Source of the DNA: Telmatactis stephensoni
Lineage: Eukaryota > Cnidaria > Anthozoa > Actiniaria > Isophelliidae
Assembly (NCBI GenBank): GCA_029948255.1
Contig: JALIZF010001688.1
Coordinates: forward strand, 51,001 to 115,000
Length of the DNA: 64,000 bases
Reading direction: 5' to 3'
How positions within the stretch are numbered: the stretch's first letter is position 1; every line of letters starts with the position of its first letter. Made by a program: the position numbers and the translations under genes. This document shows, one piece after another, positions 15,401 through 22,059 of this stretch. The notes beneath the pieces were generated by a model. That model did not search any database and had not been told where the DNA came from. It was given only the letters and a program-made list of their open reading frames with translations.

Positions 15401-17678
15401 TACGTCTTAAACTTTTATTCTAAATTGTAAAAAATTACATGCTACAAGGACTTTAATTACTTAAGAACTTCATTGTCTTTTTTTGTTGTTGTTGCAGTTC
15501 TTTGAGCGATTGAAAATCATCTTTATGCCTGCCAAACATCAACCTGATTTGATATACCTTCGTCGTATCAAAATCACTCGTGTACATTTGTTCACTGGGA
15601 TACAGTGTACATGTTTGATAGTCCTGTGGGCCATCAAGTCTACTCATGCTGCTCTGGTGTTTCCTATCATGGTACCAAGTCATTTTTACATTTAAACTTC
15701 AACATGTTCGTTGTAAGGAGCAAGGATGGCACAGTTGGTTAGAGCGCGCCTCGGTGCGAGAGGTTTCGAGTTCGATTCCCAGTCCTGACCTCGCACCCTT
15801 GTTTCGACTTCTTTCCTTTCTGTGTAGCTTAAGTTAAATTTAAATACCCTTAAAACGGAGCACTGATGGAGAGAGAGGGGTAAAATGAGCGCACCGTCGG
15901 CCTCAAGTTTATCAATGTACAAATGTTACGAGCTACCGACGTTAAATAAAGTTGCTTTACCTTTACCCTTAATGTTTTGGCCACTCTCGCTGCTCAGACG
16001 GTTTGACGTGCATGCGCCTTGAAAATGCACTATGATTTTTCGATCCAAGTAAACTGCAGTGACATGTTTTGAAATGGTGTTTTATACATTCATTTTAGGC
16101 ATACACAGCTCTTCTGTATTAATTGTTAAAAATAAAGATTTGTTACTTTCCATCCCATGTAGGTTCTTATGCTTGTCGCTGTTCGCAAAATCATGGAGAA
16201 GTTTTTTACCAAACACGAGTTAGAAGTGCTAGATGACTTAATGCCAGAGACCATCAAGAAAAAGAAACTAGGAGAATCATTAGCTGATGGGATTGAAGGA
16301 GGAGAAGGTGGTGATGCGTGCGATGGGAGTGAAAGTGGAGAGGTACAGTATACATTGTCTAAATTCCACTACATTACAGGCACGTGTAACCATTATTGAT
16401 GTACCGCTTCGTTACTGTGCGACGCTTCCAACCGTGGCCACCCTTAAATTTCTTTTAAAGTTACGAGCGTAAGGCTGTTGATTCGAATCAGTGATCTCTC
16501 CAATTTTAGCCTCCCTGGGAGATTTTGTGTACACTTTACTTAAACAGTAGAATTTGATTTTTGACGTGCGCGCGGACAGGGACCGTTTTGAATTATATTG
16601 TTCAAGAGCCTTGAGCGCGTGATGGCGAAGTTACTAAAAATAGTATTAGACGCCGCGAACATCGCACAGACGTACTGAGTTTCGCTCTCTTAGTATTATG
16701 GTCTCTTGTTTTCATAAAGAAATATGGTGCATAAAATTGTAACGTTGGTAATGTCAAAAAGTCGTGTCGCCTATGTAAGCCAAAAATCGTCCATGTAGCC
16801 ACGGCTTTAAAGAAAGGTCACACTAGTACTTCGCATGTGAGAATGTAAATCAAAACGAAATACCGCTCTATGATTGGATAACTAGTAAATAAGTTATGTT
16901 GGGTGGTCACGGTAGAGCGGTTCGCACGTTAACGTTCATGACGCACGACAAAACAACTTCAGTAGAACTTGTATTAAAAATGTTTTCACCAGATATGAGT
17001 TTCACGAGATCGGCATGGGAAGGCGGGCTACGCCCTGACAGCTAAATATTTTGATATGAAAATAATGCGAGGATCGTTTGTTTTGCTTCAGTTTTATATT
17101 ATTATAAAACTTGAATTCATCAAATGTGGAGAAATGCATTAAAGTCACAGTAATTCATGGAAATTGCTACTGTCTTAACCTTATACTCCTGTCACTCACC
17201 TGTTCTTGTATGAACTAACTTTAGTGTCCTTTGCTATTTGTAGGAAGATGATGTGGACGGAGAAAAGAAAGATGAACCTGAAGCTAATGGTCCTCCCCAA
17301 GTTCAAATACCAATCAATATCACCGACGAAATGACCAAAAGCTCACTGTGGAAGTCGTTCGTGAAGGACGGTGCTGTGTCTAAACGTAGTAAATGTAAAA
17401 ATGACAGACACCACGGCTCACGAAGTAAACACAGGCATAAACATGGCAAACATCGAAGCAAGCATCGCGATAAAGACATTGACCAGGGCTTGTGGTTTTC
17501 AGCGGACAAAAGTAGAAGATACTTTGATGATCAACGCGATACTTGTGAACTTAGAAGGCTGACTGCCATTGAAGAAGATCCAGTGGTTGACCCAAAAGAA
17601 GCTGAGGATGTTCCCGAAGTTGTCGTTGTCATGCCGTCGTCCAATGGAATAGAAACACCAAAAGATAAGAACGAATAG
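187..17678 (+). CDS. SLC4: SLC4-family Na+-coupled bicarbonate transporter, 3' 14 exons (5' partial)
   Basis: Multipass plasma-membrane transporter that moves bicarbonate, in this subgroup usually coupled to Na+. Coding exons, all GT-AG: 187-498, 3222-3601, 4131-4376, 4565-4639, 6932-7086, 11087-11261, 11331-11951, 12167-12445, 13549-13727, 14406-14478, 14797-14865, 15498-15671, 16163-16342, 17244-17678. Phases agree throughout, giving 1,116 residues from the first full codon to a TAG stop. The order matches the family: cytoplasmic band-3-like domain ([47 protein letters not shown]), membrane domain from [14 protein letters not shown] onward, then a charged tail. The subgroup call rests on [30 protein letters not shown] and a large extracellular loop with four Cys and three N-glycosylation sequons, as in NBC/NDCBE rather than AE proteins. 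The N-terminal exons are missing because the window begins inside an intron. Which cnidarian SLC4 paralogue this is cannot be settled from the sequence alone. Confidence 0.96.
1083..1220. repeat. Palindromic MITE, termini GGGCCCG(G)TTGTACGAAGG
   Basis: Starts GGGCCCGGTTGTACGAAGG and ends CCTTCGTACAACGGGCCC, nearly perfect inverted repeats of about 19 bp around several TTATCC/GGATAA modules. About 138 bp, non-coding, inside the first visible SLC4 intron. No clear target duplication was seen. Confidence 0.8.
1221..3221 (+). other. Rest of first visible SLC4 intron
   Basis: A+T-rich sequence without recognisable exons or strong repeats. An acceptor (tcaatag) closes it at 3221. Confidence 0.6.
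3222..3601 (+). CDS. SLC4: SLC4 exon: cytoplasmic domain, variable linker
   Basis: Completes the split Asp codon and reads [18 protein letters not shown], then the helix ending [11 protein letters not shown]. The remainder is a poorly conserved charged linker ([35 protein letters not shown]). It ends in phase 0 at Thr; reading past the donor gives only a short intronic extension to a stop near 3634. Confidence 0.9.
3625..3718 (+). repeat. Possible SINE/LINE 3' tail with TGTAAA repeats
   Basis: Imperfect hairpin between AATCCACGTG and TTGTGGATT, followed by AATAAATGTAAATGTAAATA. A hairpin followed by a short tandem tail is typical of some non-LTR retroelement ends. No 5' part is recognisable. 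Confidence 0.3.
4131..4376 (+). CDS. SLC4: SLC4 exon: cytoplasmic domain core
   Basis: Eighty-two codons in phase 0: [69 protein letters not shown]. This is highly conserved across Na+-coupled SLC4 proteins. Confidence 0.95.
4565..4639 (+). CDS. SLC4: SLC4 exon: cytoplasmic domain, 25 codons
   Basis: Reads [20 protein letters not shown] then EFLMQ, matching the family segment IFHDVAYKA...LLSGIDEFL. Flanked by tcag at 4561-4564 and gtaaat at 4640. Confidence 0.94.
4691..5361. mobile_element. TTAA-flanked foldback/MITE, 671 bp
   Basis: Begins TTAAGGGTGTACTGACATAT and ends ATATGTCAGTACACCCTTAA, so the outer 20 bases are perfect inverted repeats. TTAA at both ends suggests a piggyBac-type target duplication. 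The interior has no long ORF, so it is non-autonomous. It lies inside an SLC4 intron. Confidence 0.8.
5486..5773 (-). mobile_element. tRNA-derived SINE (GGTTCGATTCC B box)
   Basis: On the minus strand the 5' end near 5773 reads GGCAGCATGGCCGAGTGGTC (A-box-like), and about 45 bases later GGTTCGATTCCCGC (an excellent B box). This resembles a class-II tRNA head. A non-tRNA body of about 190 bp follows and ends in (ATGT)n. It is read as a SINE rather than a functional tRNA because the body and tail continue beyond the tRNA part. Confidence 0.75.
5774..6931 (+). other. SLC4 intron, unannotated remainder
   Basis: A+T-rich. The ORFs here (for example 6350-6727) show no conserved motif and overlap no splice-consistent exon. 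No repeat recognised. Confidence 0.55.
6932..7086 (+). CDS. SLC4: SLC4 exon: [16 protein letters not shown] segment
   Basis: Starts [18 protein letters not shown], then [19 protein letters not shown] and REEHLRRTG, leading to the first membrane helix. It ends two bases into an Arg codon. The ORF track cannot show this exon whole because no start codon opens it; it is placed by splice sites and homology. Confidence 0.92.
7612..9803. mobile_element. 2.2 kb element with 16-bp TIRs and a duplicated right end
   Basis: The left end TAATAGCGGAGCTCCC (7612-7627) is the exact reverse complement of the right end GGGAGCTCCGCTATTA (9788-9803). The left end carries a strong GC hairpin: a 10-bp stem CGCGCGGGCC/GGCCCGCGCG with AAA loop at 7627-7649. 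A CATA/CCGT simple repeat lies near 7735-7785. The segment about 8735-9256 is repeated in diverged form at about 9260-9810, so the right terminus occurs twice, the inner copy degenerate (GGAGCTTTGCTTTTAGGTAG). TA may be the target duplication. No transposase ORF, so presumably non-autonomous. It sits in a 4 kb SLC4 intron. Confidence 0.72.
9878..10422. mobile_element. TTAA-flanked long hairpin (foldback) element, 545 bp
   Basis: Starts TTAAGGTATCAGGGTACCCC and ends GGGGTACCCTGATACCTTAA. The two arms are about 255 bp each and near-perfect reverse complements right to a loop of about 35 bp around 10,135-10,167. TTAA at both ends fits a piggyBac-type insertion. No ORF. The transcribed intron would form a very long RNA hairpin. 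Confidence 0.88.
10423..11086 (+). other. SLC4 intron remainder
   Basis: A+T-rich, no gene or strong repeat seen. Several ACATTTTGTGTTA-like phrases recur near 10,580-10,690 but do not form a clean array. Confidence 0.5.
11087..11261 (+). CDS. SLC4: SLC4 exon: start of membrane domain, TM1
   Basis: After the split Arg codon it reads [20 protein letters not shown] then [20 protein letters not shown] and TPIITFGGL. This is the pre-TM1 amphipathic segment and TM1. The preceding 4.0 kb intron carries two large repeat insertions. Confidence 0.95.
11331..11951 (+). CDS. SLC4: SLC4 exon: largest exon, several helices and the extracellular loop
   Basis: Two hundred and seven codons beginning [20 protein letters not shown]. 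Includes [40 protein letters not shown] and an extracellular loop with Cys at window residues 571, 573, 608 and 620 and sequons NGT (586), NKT (591) and NMS (596). Four loop cysteines are typical of Na+-coupled SLC4 members. The exon closes with the PYFPTK segment. Confidence 0.96.
12167..12445 (+). CDS. SLC4: SLC4 exon: [10 protein letters not shown] to [10 protein letters not shown]
   Basis: Starts [20 protein letters not shown], continues [12 protein letters not shown] and [20 protein letters not shown], and ends [19 protein letters not shown], a signature of Na+-coupled bicarbonate transporters. Phase 0 at both ends. Confidence 0.96.
12569..12742. repeat. Degenerate MITE, GCGACGGAAGCAGAAGCGG family (copy 1)
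   Basis: Left part CGAGCGACGGGAGCAGAAAC and right part TTTCCGTCTCTGCTTCCGC are inverted relatives of the family seen again at 12,779 and 24,214. Diverged. Confidence 0.6.
12779..12939. repeat. MITE, GCGACGGAAGCAGAAGCGG family (copy 2)
   Basis: Starts GGCTGGTTATCGCGAGCGAC and continues GGAAGCAGAAGCGGAAG; ends CTTCCGCTTCTGCTTCCGTC then ACTCGTGAAAACCAGCC. The arms pair over about 60 bp including CAGACTCAGT/ACTGAGTCTTCG. A clean palindromic element in an SLC4 intron. Confidence 0.8.
12958..13060. repeat. Fragment of GCGACGGAAGCAGAAGCGG-family MITE (copy 3)
   Basis: Stretches such as CTTCCGTCTCCGC, CTTCCGTTTGTGCTTCCGCT and GGTGAATACCAGGCT resemble the right half of copy 2. Probably a diverged or truncated copy. 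Confidence 0.5.
13158..13364. repeat. MITE with AGGCGCTGTT termini
   Basis: Starts AGGCGCTGTTGCACAGTGCA and ends TTGCACCATGTAACAGCGCCT-like sequence (13,344-13,364); the outer 10 bases are perfectly inverted. Rich in TTGCAA/GCAAC motifs. About 207 bp, non-coding. Confidence 0.75.
13549..13727 (+). CDS. SLC4: SLC4 exon: [11 protein letters not shown] segment
   Basis: Acceptor atag at 13545-13548. Reads [40 protein letters not shown] and ECTAPGE-type sequence (here [14 protein letters not shown]). It ends two bases into an Arg codon. Confidence 0.95.
13925..14282. repeat. MITE with poly-G/poly-C ends, GATGCTCGTCG family (copy 1)
   Basis: Left end is a G run then ACTCCATTGTAAATGGATCGG and ATGCTCGTCGG; right end CGACAAGCATACCCGATCC then TTTTACAATGGAGTCCC and a C run. 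The interior repeats CCCCTAAAAGATACC on one side and its variants on the other. A related copy lies at 53,221. Confidence 0.78.
14406..14478 (+). CDS. SLC4: SLC4 exon: REQRVTG segment
   Basis: Completes the Arg codon, then [19 protein letters not shown] and TPILK. This short exon matches REQRVTGLMIF...FMTSVLK in vertebrate proteins. Confidence 0.94.
14797..14865 (+). CDS. SLC4: SLC4 exon: [15 protein letters not shown]
   Basis: Twenty-three codons reading [20 protein letters not shown] and GLQ, the conserved IPMPVLYGVFLYMG helix. Phase 0 at both ends. Confidence 0.95.
14866..15497 (+). other. SLC4 intron, no further feature seen
   Basis: No repeat or exon recognised. The 142-codon minus-strand ORF that covers it also overlaps the conserved 14,797-14,865 exon and shows no motif. 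Confidence 0.5.
15498..15671 (+). CDS. SLC4: SLC4 exon: [14 protein letters not shown] segment
   Basis: Reads [68 protein letters not shown] separates Na+-coupled members from AE-type anion exchangers. Confidence 0.95.
15716..15975 (+). mobile_element. SINE with tRNA-like head (family shared with 47,872)
   Basis: The head reads GGATGGCACAGTTGGTTAGA (A box) and GAGTTCGATTCCC (B box). The body contains TTTCGACTTCTTTCC, AATACCCTTAAAACGGAGCA, CTGATGG, GCGCACCGTCGGC and GAGCTACCGACGTTAAATA, and it ends in a TTTACC tail. The minus-strand copy at 47,872-48,113 shares all of these landmarks in the same order. Confidence 0.82.
16163..16342 (+). CDS. SLC4: SLC4 exon: last helix and start of cytoplasmic tail
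   Basis: Reads [36 protein letters not shown], then an acidic Gly-rich tail. LDDLMPE...KKKK is the conserved juxtamembrane tail motif of the group. Confidence 0.94.
16343..17243 (+). other. Last SLC4 intron
   Basis: No exon or clear repeat. Moderately CpG-containing stretch near 16,560-16,700. Confidence 0.5.
17244..17678 (+). CDS. SLC4: SLC4 terminal coding exon: charged, His/Lys-rich tail
   Basis: One hundred and forty-four codons plus a TAG stop. Lineage-specific in composition: acidic start ([15 protein letters not shown]), then a run near window residues 1022-1050 very rich in His, Lys and Arg (for example [18 protein letters not shown]), then an acidic end closing [14 protein letters not shown]. 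No ETSL-type PDZ ligand is present, unlike several vertebrate relatives. Confidence 0.93.
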   Translation, partial: EDDVDGEKKDEPEANGPPQVQIPINITDEMTKSSLWKSFVKDGAVSKRSKCKNDRHHGSRSKHRHKHGKHRSKHRDKDIDQGLWFSADKSRRYFDDQRDTCELRRLTAIEEDPVVDPKEAEDVPEVVVVMPSSNGIETPKDKNE

Positions 17679-18507
17679 AAATCGATCAATCACGACTAAT
17701 TATCGATCAAATATGCACTGAATGGACTTCACTTTGTAAGAGACTCTCAAATGAAGAGCGTCAAATGTATATCTTTGTAACTAAAAACAAACTCCACGAA
17801 GTAGACGTGTCTAAAAATTGATGATGTAGTTAAATGTAGTCGGTGTGCATATATGCGAAAAATCAAACGTAATTTAAACAAAGAAAATATCAAGTCAATA
17901 TAATTTCTAATTTCTCATTCTTCGCATTGATGTGATTCATTTCAGTACTTGAATAACAGAAACATAATACTATAAACAATGAGACTTCTCTCAGTCAGTC
18001 CGGACTTTCGATCCTGACAAGTTTCTGTCACCAGTTGGAGTAGTTTCACCAATATCGGTGTTCGATTTCGGTGTCAAATTTCGTCTGGACTTGACTTTAC
18101 CTTTGTATTGATTGGCCAATTCTGCTGTCACTGTCATGTGATTAATCTGTACATATTGTTACTATGACAACCTAGTGTCGTTAGTTTTAATATCAGGACT
18201 TTTACTATCCAACATCAACTTTTTTCTACAGTAGCTGACCATTCACGTTAAGCTTCTAGGACCGTAATTTTAGTGATTCATGCACTTTATAGATATTTTA
18301 GACATTTGTTTTTCTTTTGTTGAAGTTAGGCTAAATCCGAATAATTTAGAAAACGATGCATCTTTTTTAGCTCCGTTTTCGCTCCTTAGATAACAGAAAA
18401 ACGCAGTTTTCCGAACGGTCTAACCCTAGCAAAAAAAAAGCGTTTTCAAATTTAATCGGCAATTTAATGGTATTTAGAATGGGTAAAGGGTTTATTTTAT
18501 ATACTTA
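17679..18507 (+). other. SLC4 3' UTR and downstream sequence
   Basis: Follows the TAG stop. No canonical AATAAA occurs close to the stop; the nearest clear one on this strand is near 19,179. The 3' end of the transcript cannot be placed. Confidence 0.4.
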
Positions 18508-18508
18508 C

Positions 18509-18609
18509 AGCGGTCTACACAACTAACATCTCACTTTAAAATCATCCCCTTCTACTAGGGGTGGTTTGAAGTCTACACTATCACACGGGTGTGAGATGTA
18601 TCAACCGCT
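18509..18609. other. Nested inverted repeat, about 100 bp
   Basis: Three nested pairings share one axis: AGCGGT/ACCGCT outermost, ACATCTCAC/GTGAGATGT in the middle, and CCCC/GGGG with flanking bases innermost (one bulge). Could be a small MITE or a structured RNA element in the SLC4 3' region. No family recognised. Confidence 0.45.
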
Positions 18610-18773
18610 TGTAGGTGATCCAGAATTATGTCATCGAGTGATGGGATTTAGTATATATTTATTTCATGAATTTTCACCCAAAAATATATTTTTTAAACAG
18701 TATATGTACAAAAGTCAAGCAATCGATTTGTGATACGCTGTATATCATAGGTCTGAAGTTAAGGGACTAAGCC

Positions 18774-19019
18774 CAGTTGTTTGAAAGAGGATTAGCGATA
18801 ACCCAGGGTGTTAAATCTAAAGAAAACCATTGGTGTTAACCCAGGGTTAAATCTAAAGAAAACCATTGGTGTTAACCCAGGGTTAAATCTAAAGAAAACC
18901 ATTGGTGTTAACCCAGGGTTAAATCTAAAGAAAACCATTGGTGTTAACCCAGGGTTAAATCTAAAGAAAACCATTGGTGTTAACCCAGGGTTAACGCAAA
19001 CCAGCTTTCAAACAACGGC
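18774..19019. repeat. MITE carrying an internal 36-bp tandem array
   Basis: Outer ends CAGTTGTTTGAAAG and CTTTCAAACAACGGCT are inverted. Between them about five copies of a 36-bp unit, starting AACCCAGGGTTAAATCTAAA and ending AACCATTGGTGTT, run from about 18,799 to 18,994. The copies are nearly identical, so the amplification looks recent. The unit is itself partly palindromic (TTAACCCAGGGTTAA). Short ORFs through it on both strands are repeat artefacts. Confidence 0.8.
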
Positions 19020-20013
19020 TCGGGTGACCAAATTGCTCGTTTCCAGTCCTCCCATGTAAACGCCGGCAGTTTTAATAGGAAGACTGGTTTACTCATTGTC
19101 AACCCAGTATTATTGCATGCTAAATTAAGCAGCAGCGTCACAAAGAAATGGTGAATATACGTGTTGGAAGAATAGAATAATAAAACGAGTAAAACTTCAA
19201 GTTGTTGTGCTGTACTTTTATTAAGGAGTCGAGTATACTGAGGGTGTATATAAAGCCTGTAAAACGGAATTTCGTAAAGGCCTTAATTTTTGAGCCATTC
19301 TTGTTGACACATCCCACTTGTTGAATTATTCAAACCTATTTTCTACATGATTCATATCGACGACGATGTTAAAATGTCGAACTTTCCAGAAATTTCCGTC
19401 GTATCTTTTACGTTGTTTAGAGTTAGTTTAATTTTGAATGTAGGTGAACGGCTGCTTTGTGTCTACAAACGTTTTAGATGTTGAAATAATGGATGGAAAA
19501 TACAGAAAGCATCGAGTAGAACTGGCTGATTAAAACGCCGGTTGCTAAGAAACGTGTTTGCGCAGTTGGACGGGTTATTACGTCTTAATCTTAATTTGCA
19601 TATTAGAGGAGAAATCTCCCTAGTTGCATCAATATTATTTGAAACGAACTCGTCGGAAAATTACGAAAAGTAAGACTAAAATGGAAACGTGATTTGTATG
19701 TATATATATATACATGATGTGTAAAAGCAAACGAAGATTGAAGACTGCATATAGTAATATTTTTAAAAGCCTCGAACTGTTTGTAAACAATGACGTCATC
19801 ACTTGTGTGTAGGACAACAGGTACTATTGGGATATGAAGAATCTCTTATACATGCGTTTTTGCCAGGTTTCACTAAAGTTCTCACATCACTTGGCATTTG
19901 AGAAAGACTTCATTTGCAGGAAGAAACAAGAAGAAACGAGTGGTTTTTACACAGGATATTTTTGAAGTTATTTGATGACCGAGCAGTGAGACGTTTTGTG
20001 AAAAGAATTCAGT
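19020..20013 (+). other. Upstream region of Myc-like gene C
   Basis: No exon recognised. A TATATATATATA run lies at about 19,698-19,711. A weak acceptor-like AG two bases before the ATG (20,011-20,012) lacks a good pyrimidine tract, so an upstream non-coding exon is possible but unsupported. Confidence 0.4.
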
Positions 20014-21162
20014 ATGATTCCATGTTCGACAAATCGAAGGGAATCGCTATTAACTCAATTTAATTTCGACAATATTCTGGACTTGGAACGAAGCGAATTA
20101 ACAAGTCACATCGTCCCTGTAAGAAGTAATATCGATCACAACTGTAACCTTCAAGTCGTGCCTGATGTAGAAAGCAACCAGACAAGAGATGATACTACAA
20201 CCCTCGAGAGAGACTTGACTGGCTTGCATTTTACTTGGCCTAGAATAGCTGTGACTATGGTGCCTCCAGAAACGACTTGTTATAATCATGCAAGGATTAA
20301 TGCAGAACGAATCGAGACAGATTCTTATCCACGAAGCCCATTCTTACCGAAAACATCAATCTCTGAAATCGACAATATGGGTCTTCTTTCGCCCTTGTTT
20401 TCTCTCTCCAGTGCAACGTCACCCATACTAAAAACTCCTTCTACTTTATACGAAATTTGCTGCTCGTCGAGGAAGTCATCCGATGATTTATCGATTTATC
20501 TTCCCGAAAACTTTACTCCCGCTTCGTTAGAGAGCTTAGATAACTCTGTAAATCGAACAGTTTTCCAATTTCCTGCTACAACATCAAAACTTGAGACAAC
20601 GAATGATGTTTTTGTTGAAAACAAAACTGAAAAGGAACCGACAATTCTGGATTCTACATTGAATCATTGGGATAAACAACACAATAAAGTAACAAAACCT
20701 GATTCTGTCGTAATTCAAAATGCATCCAGCAAAGAGTTCGAGGACGTAAAATCATTAATCGATATCGCTTCGGTGAAGGAAAAACGAGCGAAAAAGAAGC
20801 GAACGAAACAGCAGTTAAAATCACAAACCATCAAACGACGAAAATCGTGTGACTTTGAGTTGCAAAGTAACAACGGGTCATCTACAGACCCTTCACCATT
20901 ATTAAGAAATCAGATGGAGAGAGAAAGAAGGAATGACTTGAATAACAGATTTCAAAAGCTACGAGAGAGTTTGCCAGACGCTATTGCCAAGGTCAACATA
21001 TCGAAAATTTCCATTTTAAAAGCTGCTACGGCGTATATCAATGATTTGATTGGTCAGGAAACTTTGTTGGAGAATACATCAAAAATGGAGAAGAGTCGCA
21101 ACGAACAGCTTTTAAAAAAACTTGTTAGCATAAGTAAAAGCTTGGGCGCCGAGGAAAAATAA
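20014..21162 (+). CDS. Myc-like gene C: intronless divergent bHLH-zipper protein, 382 aa
   Basis: Predicted nuclear transcription factor. bHLH at residues 296-345 (basic RNQMERERRNDL, then FQKLRESLPD, loop, ISKISILKAATAYINDL), followed by a short leucine zipper to about residue 377. It is closer to Myc than to Max in layout: long N-terminal region, C-terminal bHLHZip ending within ten residues of the stop, NLQVVPD at 45-51 shared with gene A, and IDIASVKEKR at 249-258 resembling the IDVVSVEKR motif of vertebrate Myc, followed by a Lys/Arg-rich likely nuclear signal. Odd points: no intron, no Myc box I or II, and Arg where Myc has the DNA-contacting His of HNVLER. The first in-frame ATG is used. 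ATTAAA at about 21,383 may serve polyadenylation. It could instead be a Myc-derived Mlx/Mxd-like factor, but local clustering favours Myc. Confidence 0.88.
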   Translation: MIPCSTNRRESLLTQFNFDNILDLERSELTSHIVPVRSNIDHNCNLQVVPDVESNQTRDDTTTLERDLTGLHFTWPRIAVTMVPPETTCYNHARINAERIETDSYPRSPFLPKTSISEIDNMGLLSPLFSLSSATSPILKTPSTLYEICCSSRKSSDDLSIYLPENFTPASLESLDNSVNRTVFQFPATTSKLETTNDVFVENKTEKEPTILDSTLNHWDKQHNKVTKPDSVVIQNASSKEFEDVKSLIDIASVKEKRAKKKRTKQQLKSQTIKRRKSCDFELQSNNGSSTDPSPLLRNQMERERRNDLNNRFQKLRESLPDAIAKVNISKISILKAATAYINDLIGQETLLENTSKMEKSRNEQLLKKLVSISKSLGAEEK

Positions 21163-22059
21163 TGTCGAACATTTAGAAATAGAGGAACAGTGCAACATTA
21201 TATATATAGTCTTCAGTAGCTTTGTTTTTAGAGGTTTAAAATCGTTCATATGTGATTGGACTGGAAGTTTTTAGAATAATTTGTAAGAATATAATTATTT
21301 TATTATTCGTGGATGGTAACAAAAAAAATCCTGAAATCATTTTAGTTCGTTTAAACAGTGTTTTTAATGGAAGATTTTAAACATTAAATGCTATATATAG
21401 AAACCGTCATTATTTTCATAAATCAAATCAAATCAGAATTGATTACCAATTCTATTAAGAGCGGAGAGGAACGGTTTAGGGAGGAGAAAGAAATAGCCCT
21501 AAAAAATTAGGGAGGAGGGAGAAAAGAGGCAGAAAATTAAATCGGTTTGGGAGGAGGGAGGAAAACAATTATGAGATGTAGTGAAGGAGAAATGGCCGAA
21601 AAAATTAGGGAGGAGGGAGAAAATGGCATTAAAATGAGGAGGAAGGATACTGGAATGTCTGTTCCTCTCTGCTCTATTAATCGGCCATCCACATCGACAA
21701 GTCCCATTGTGGTATGGGTTTCCTTTCTTTAATAATGAAGGAATGGTGGATTGGATCGAGTTTGAGCAAGAATCAAAACAAGTAGTGGAGACTGGTGCTT
21801 CTTGTGGGCCAACATTGATTCTTGCCACGGTTATCGTGTGTCTTACAGAAAGTGGTAAGTCGTATTCGTTTCTATGCACAGATGTATAAGATCGATGGAG
21901 TGCTACCCAGGTTAGACTAAGGCAAACACAACGTTGCGCGCAACAGCAGTTCCACCGTAGAGTTCTACTTTTCTACTAAGTTTGCTCTGTTGAAGGGCTG
22001 GAGACACTGCTGTTGCCCGTAGAACTTTGCAAGAAAAGTAACGACATGTGTTCGCGCCT
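21163..22059 (+). other. Downstream of gene C; purine-rich stretch
   Basis: About 21,455-21,640 is G/A-rich with repeated GGGAGGAG phrases. About 21,905-22,059 has ACGTTGCGCGCAAC and related GCAAC motifs that recur at about 23,330-23,530, suggesting an older element split by the insertion at 22,060. Confidence 0.4.

Noticed and set aside
15716..15795. Functional tRNA gene
   Set aside because: A and B boxes are present, but the anticodon and T arms pair poorly, and a long conserved SINE body follows, also seen at 47,872.
18792..19059. ORFs on both strands repeating LNLKKTIGVNPG or MVFFRFNPGLTP
   Set aside because: Both are readings of the 36-bp tandem array; the unit length is divisible by three, which keeps frames open without coding constraint.
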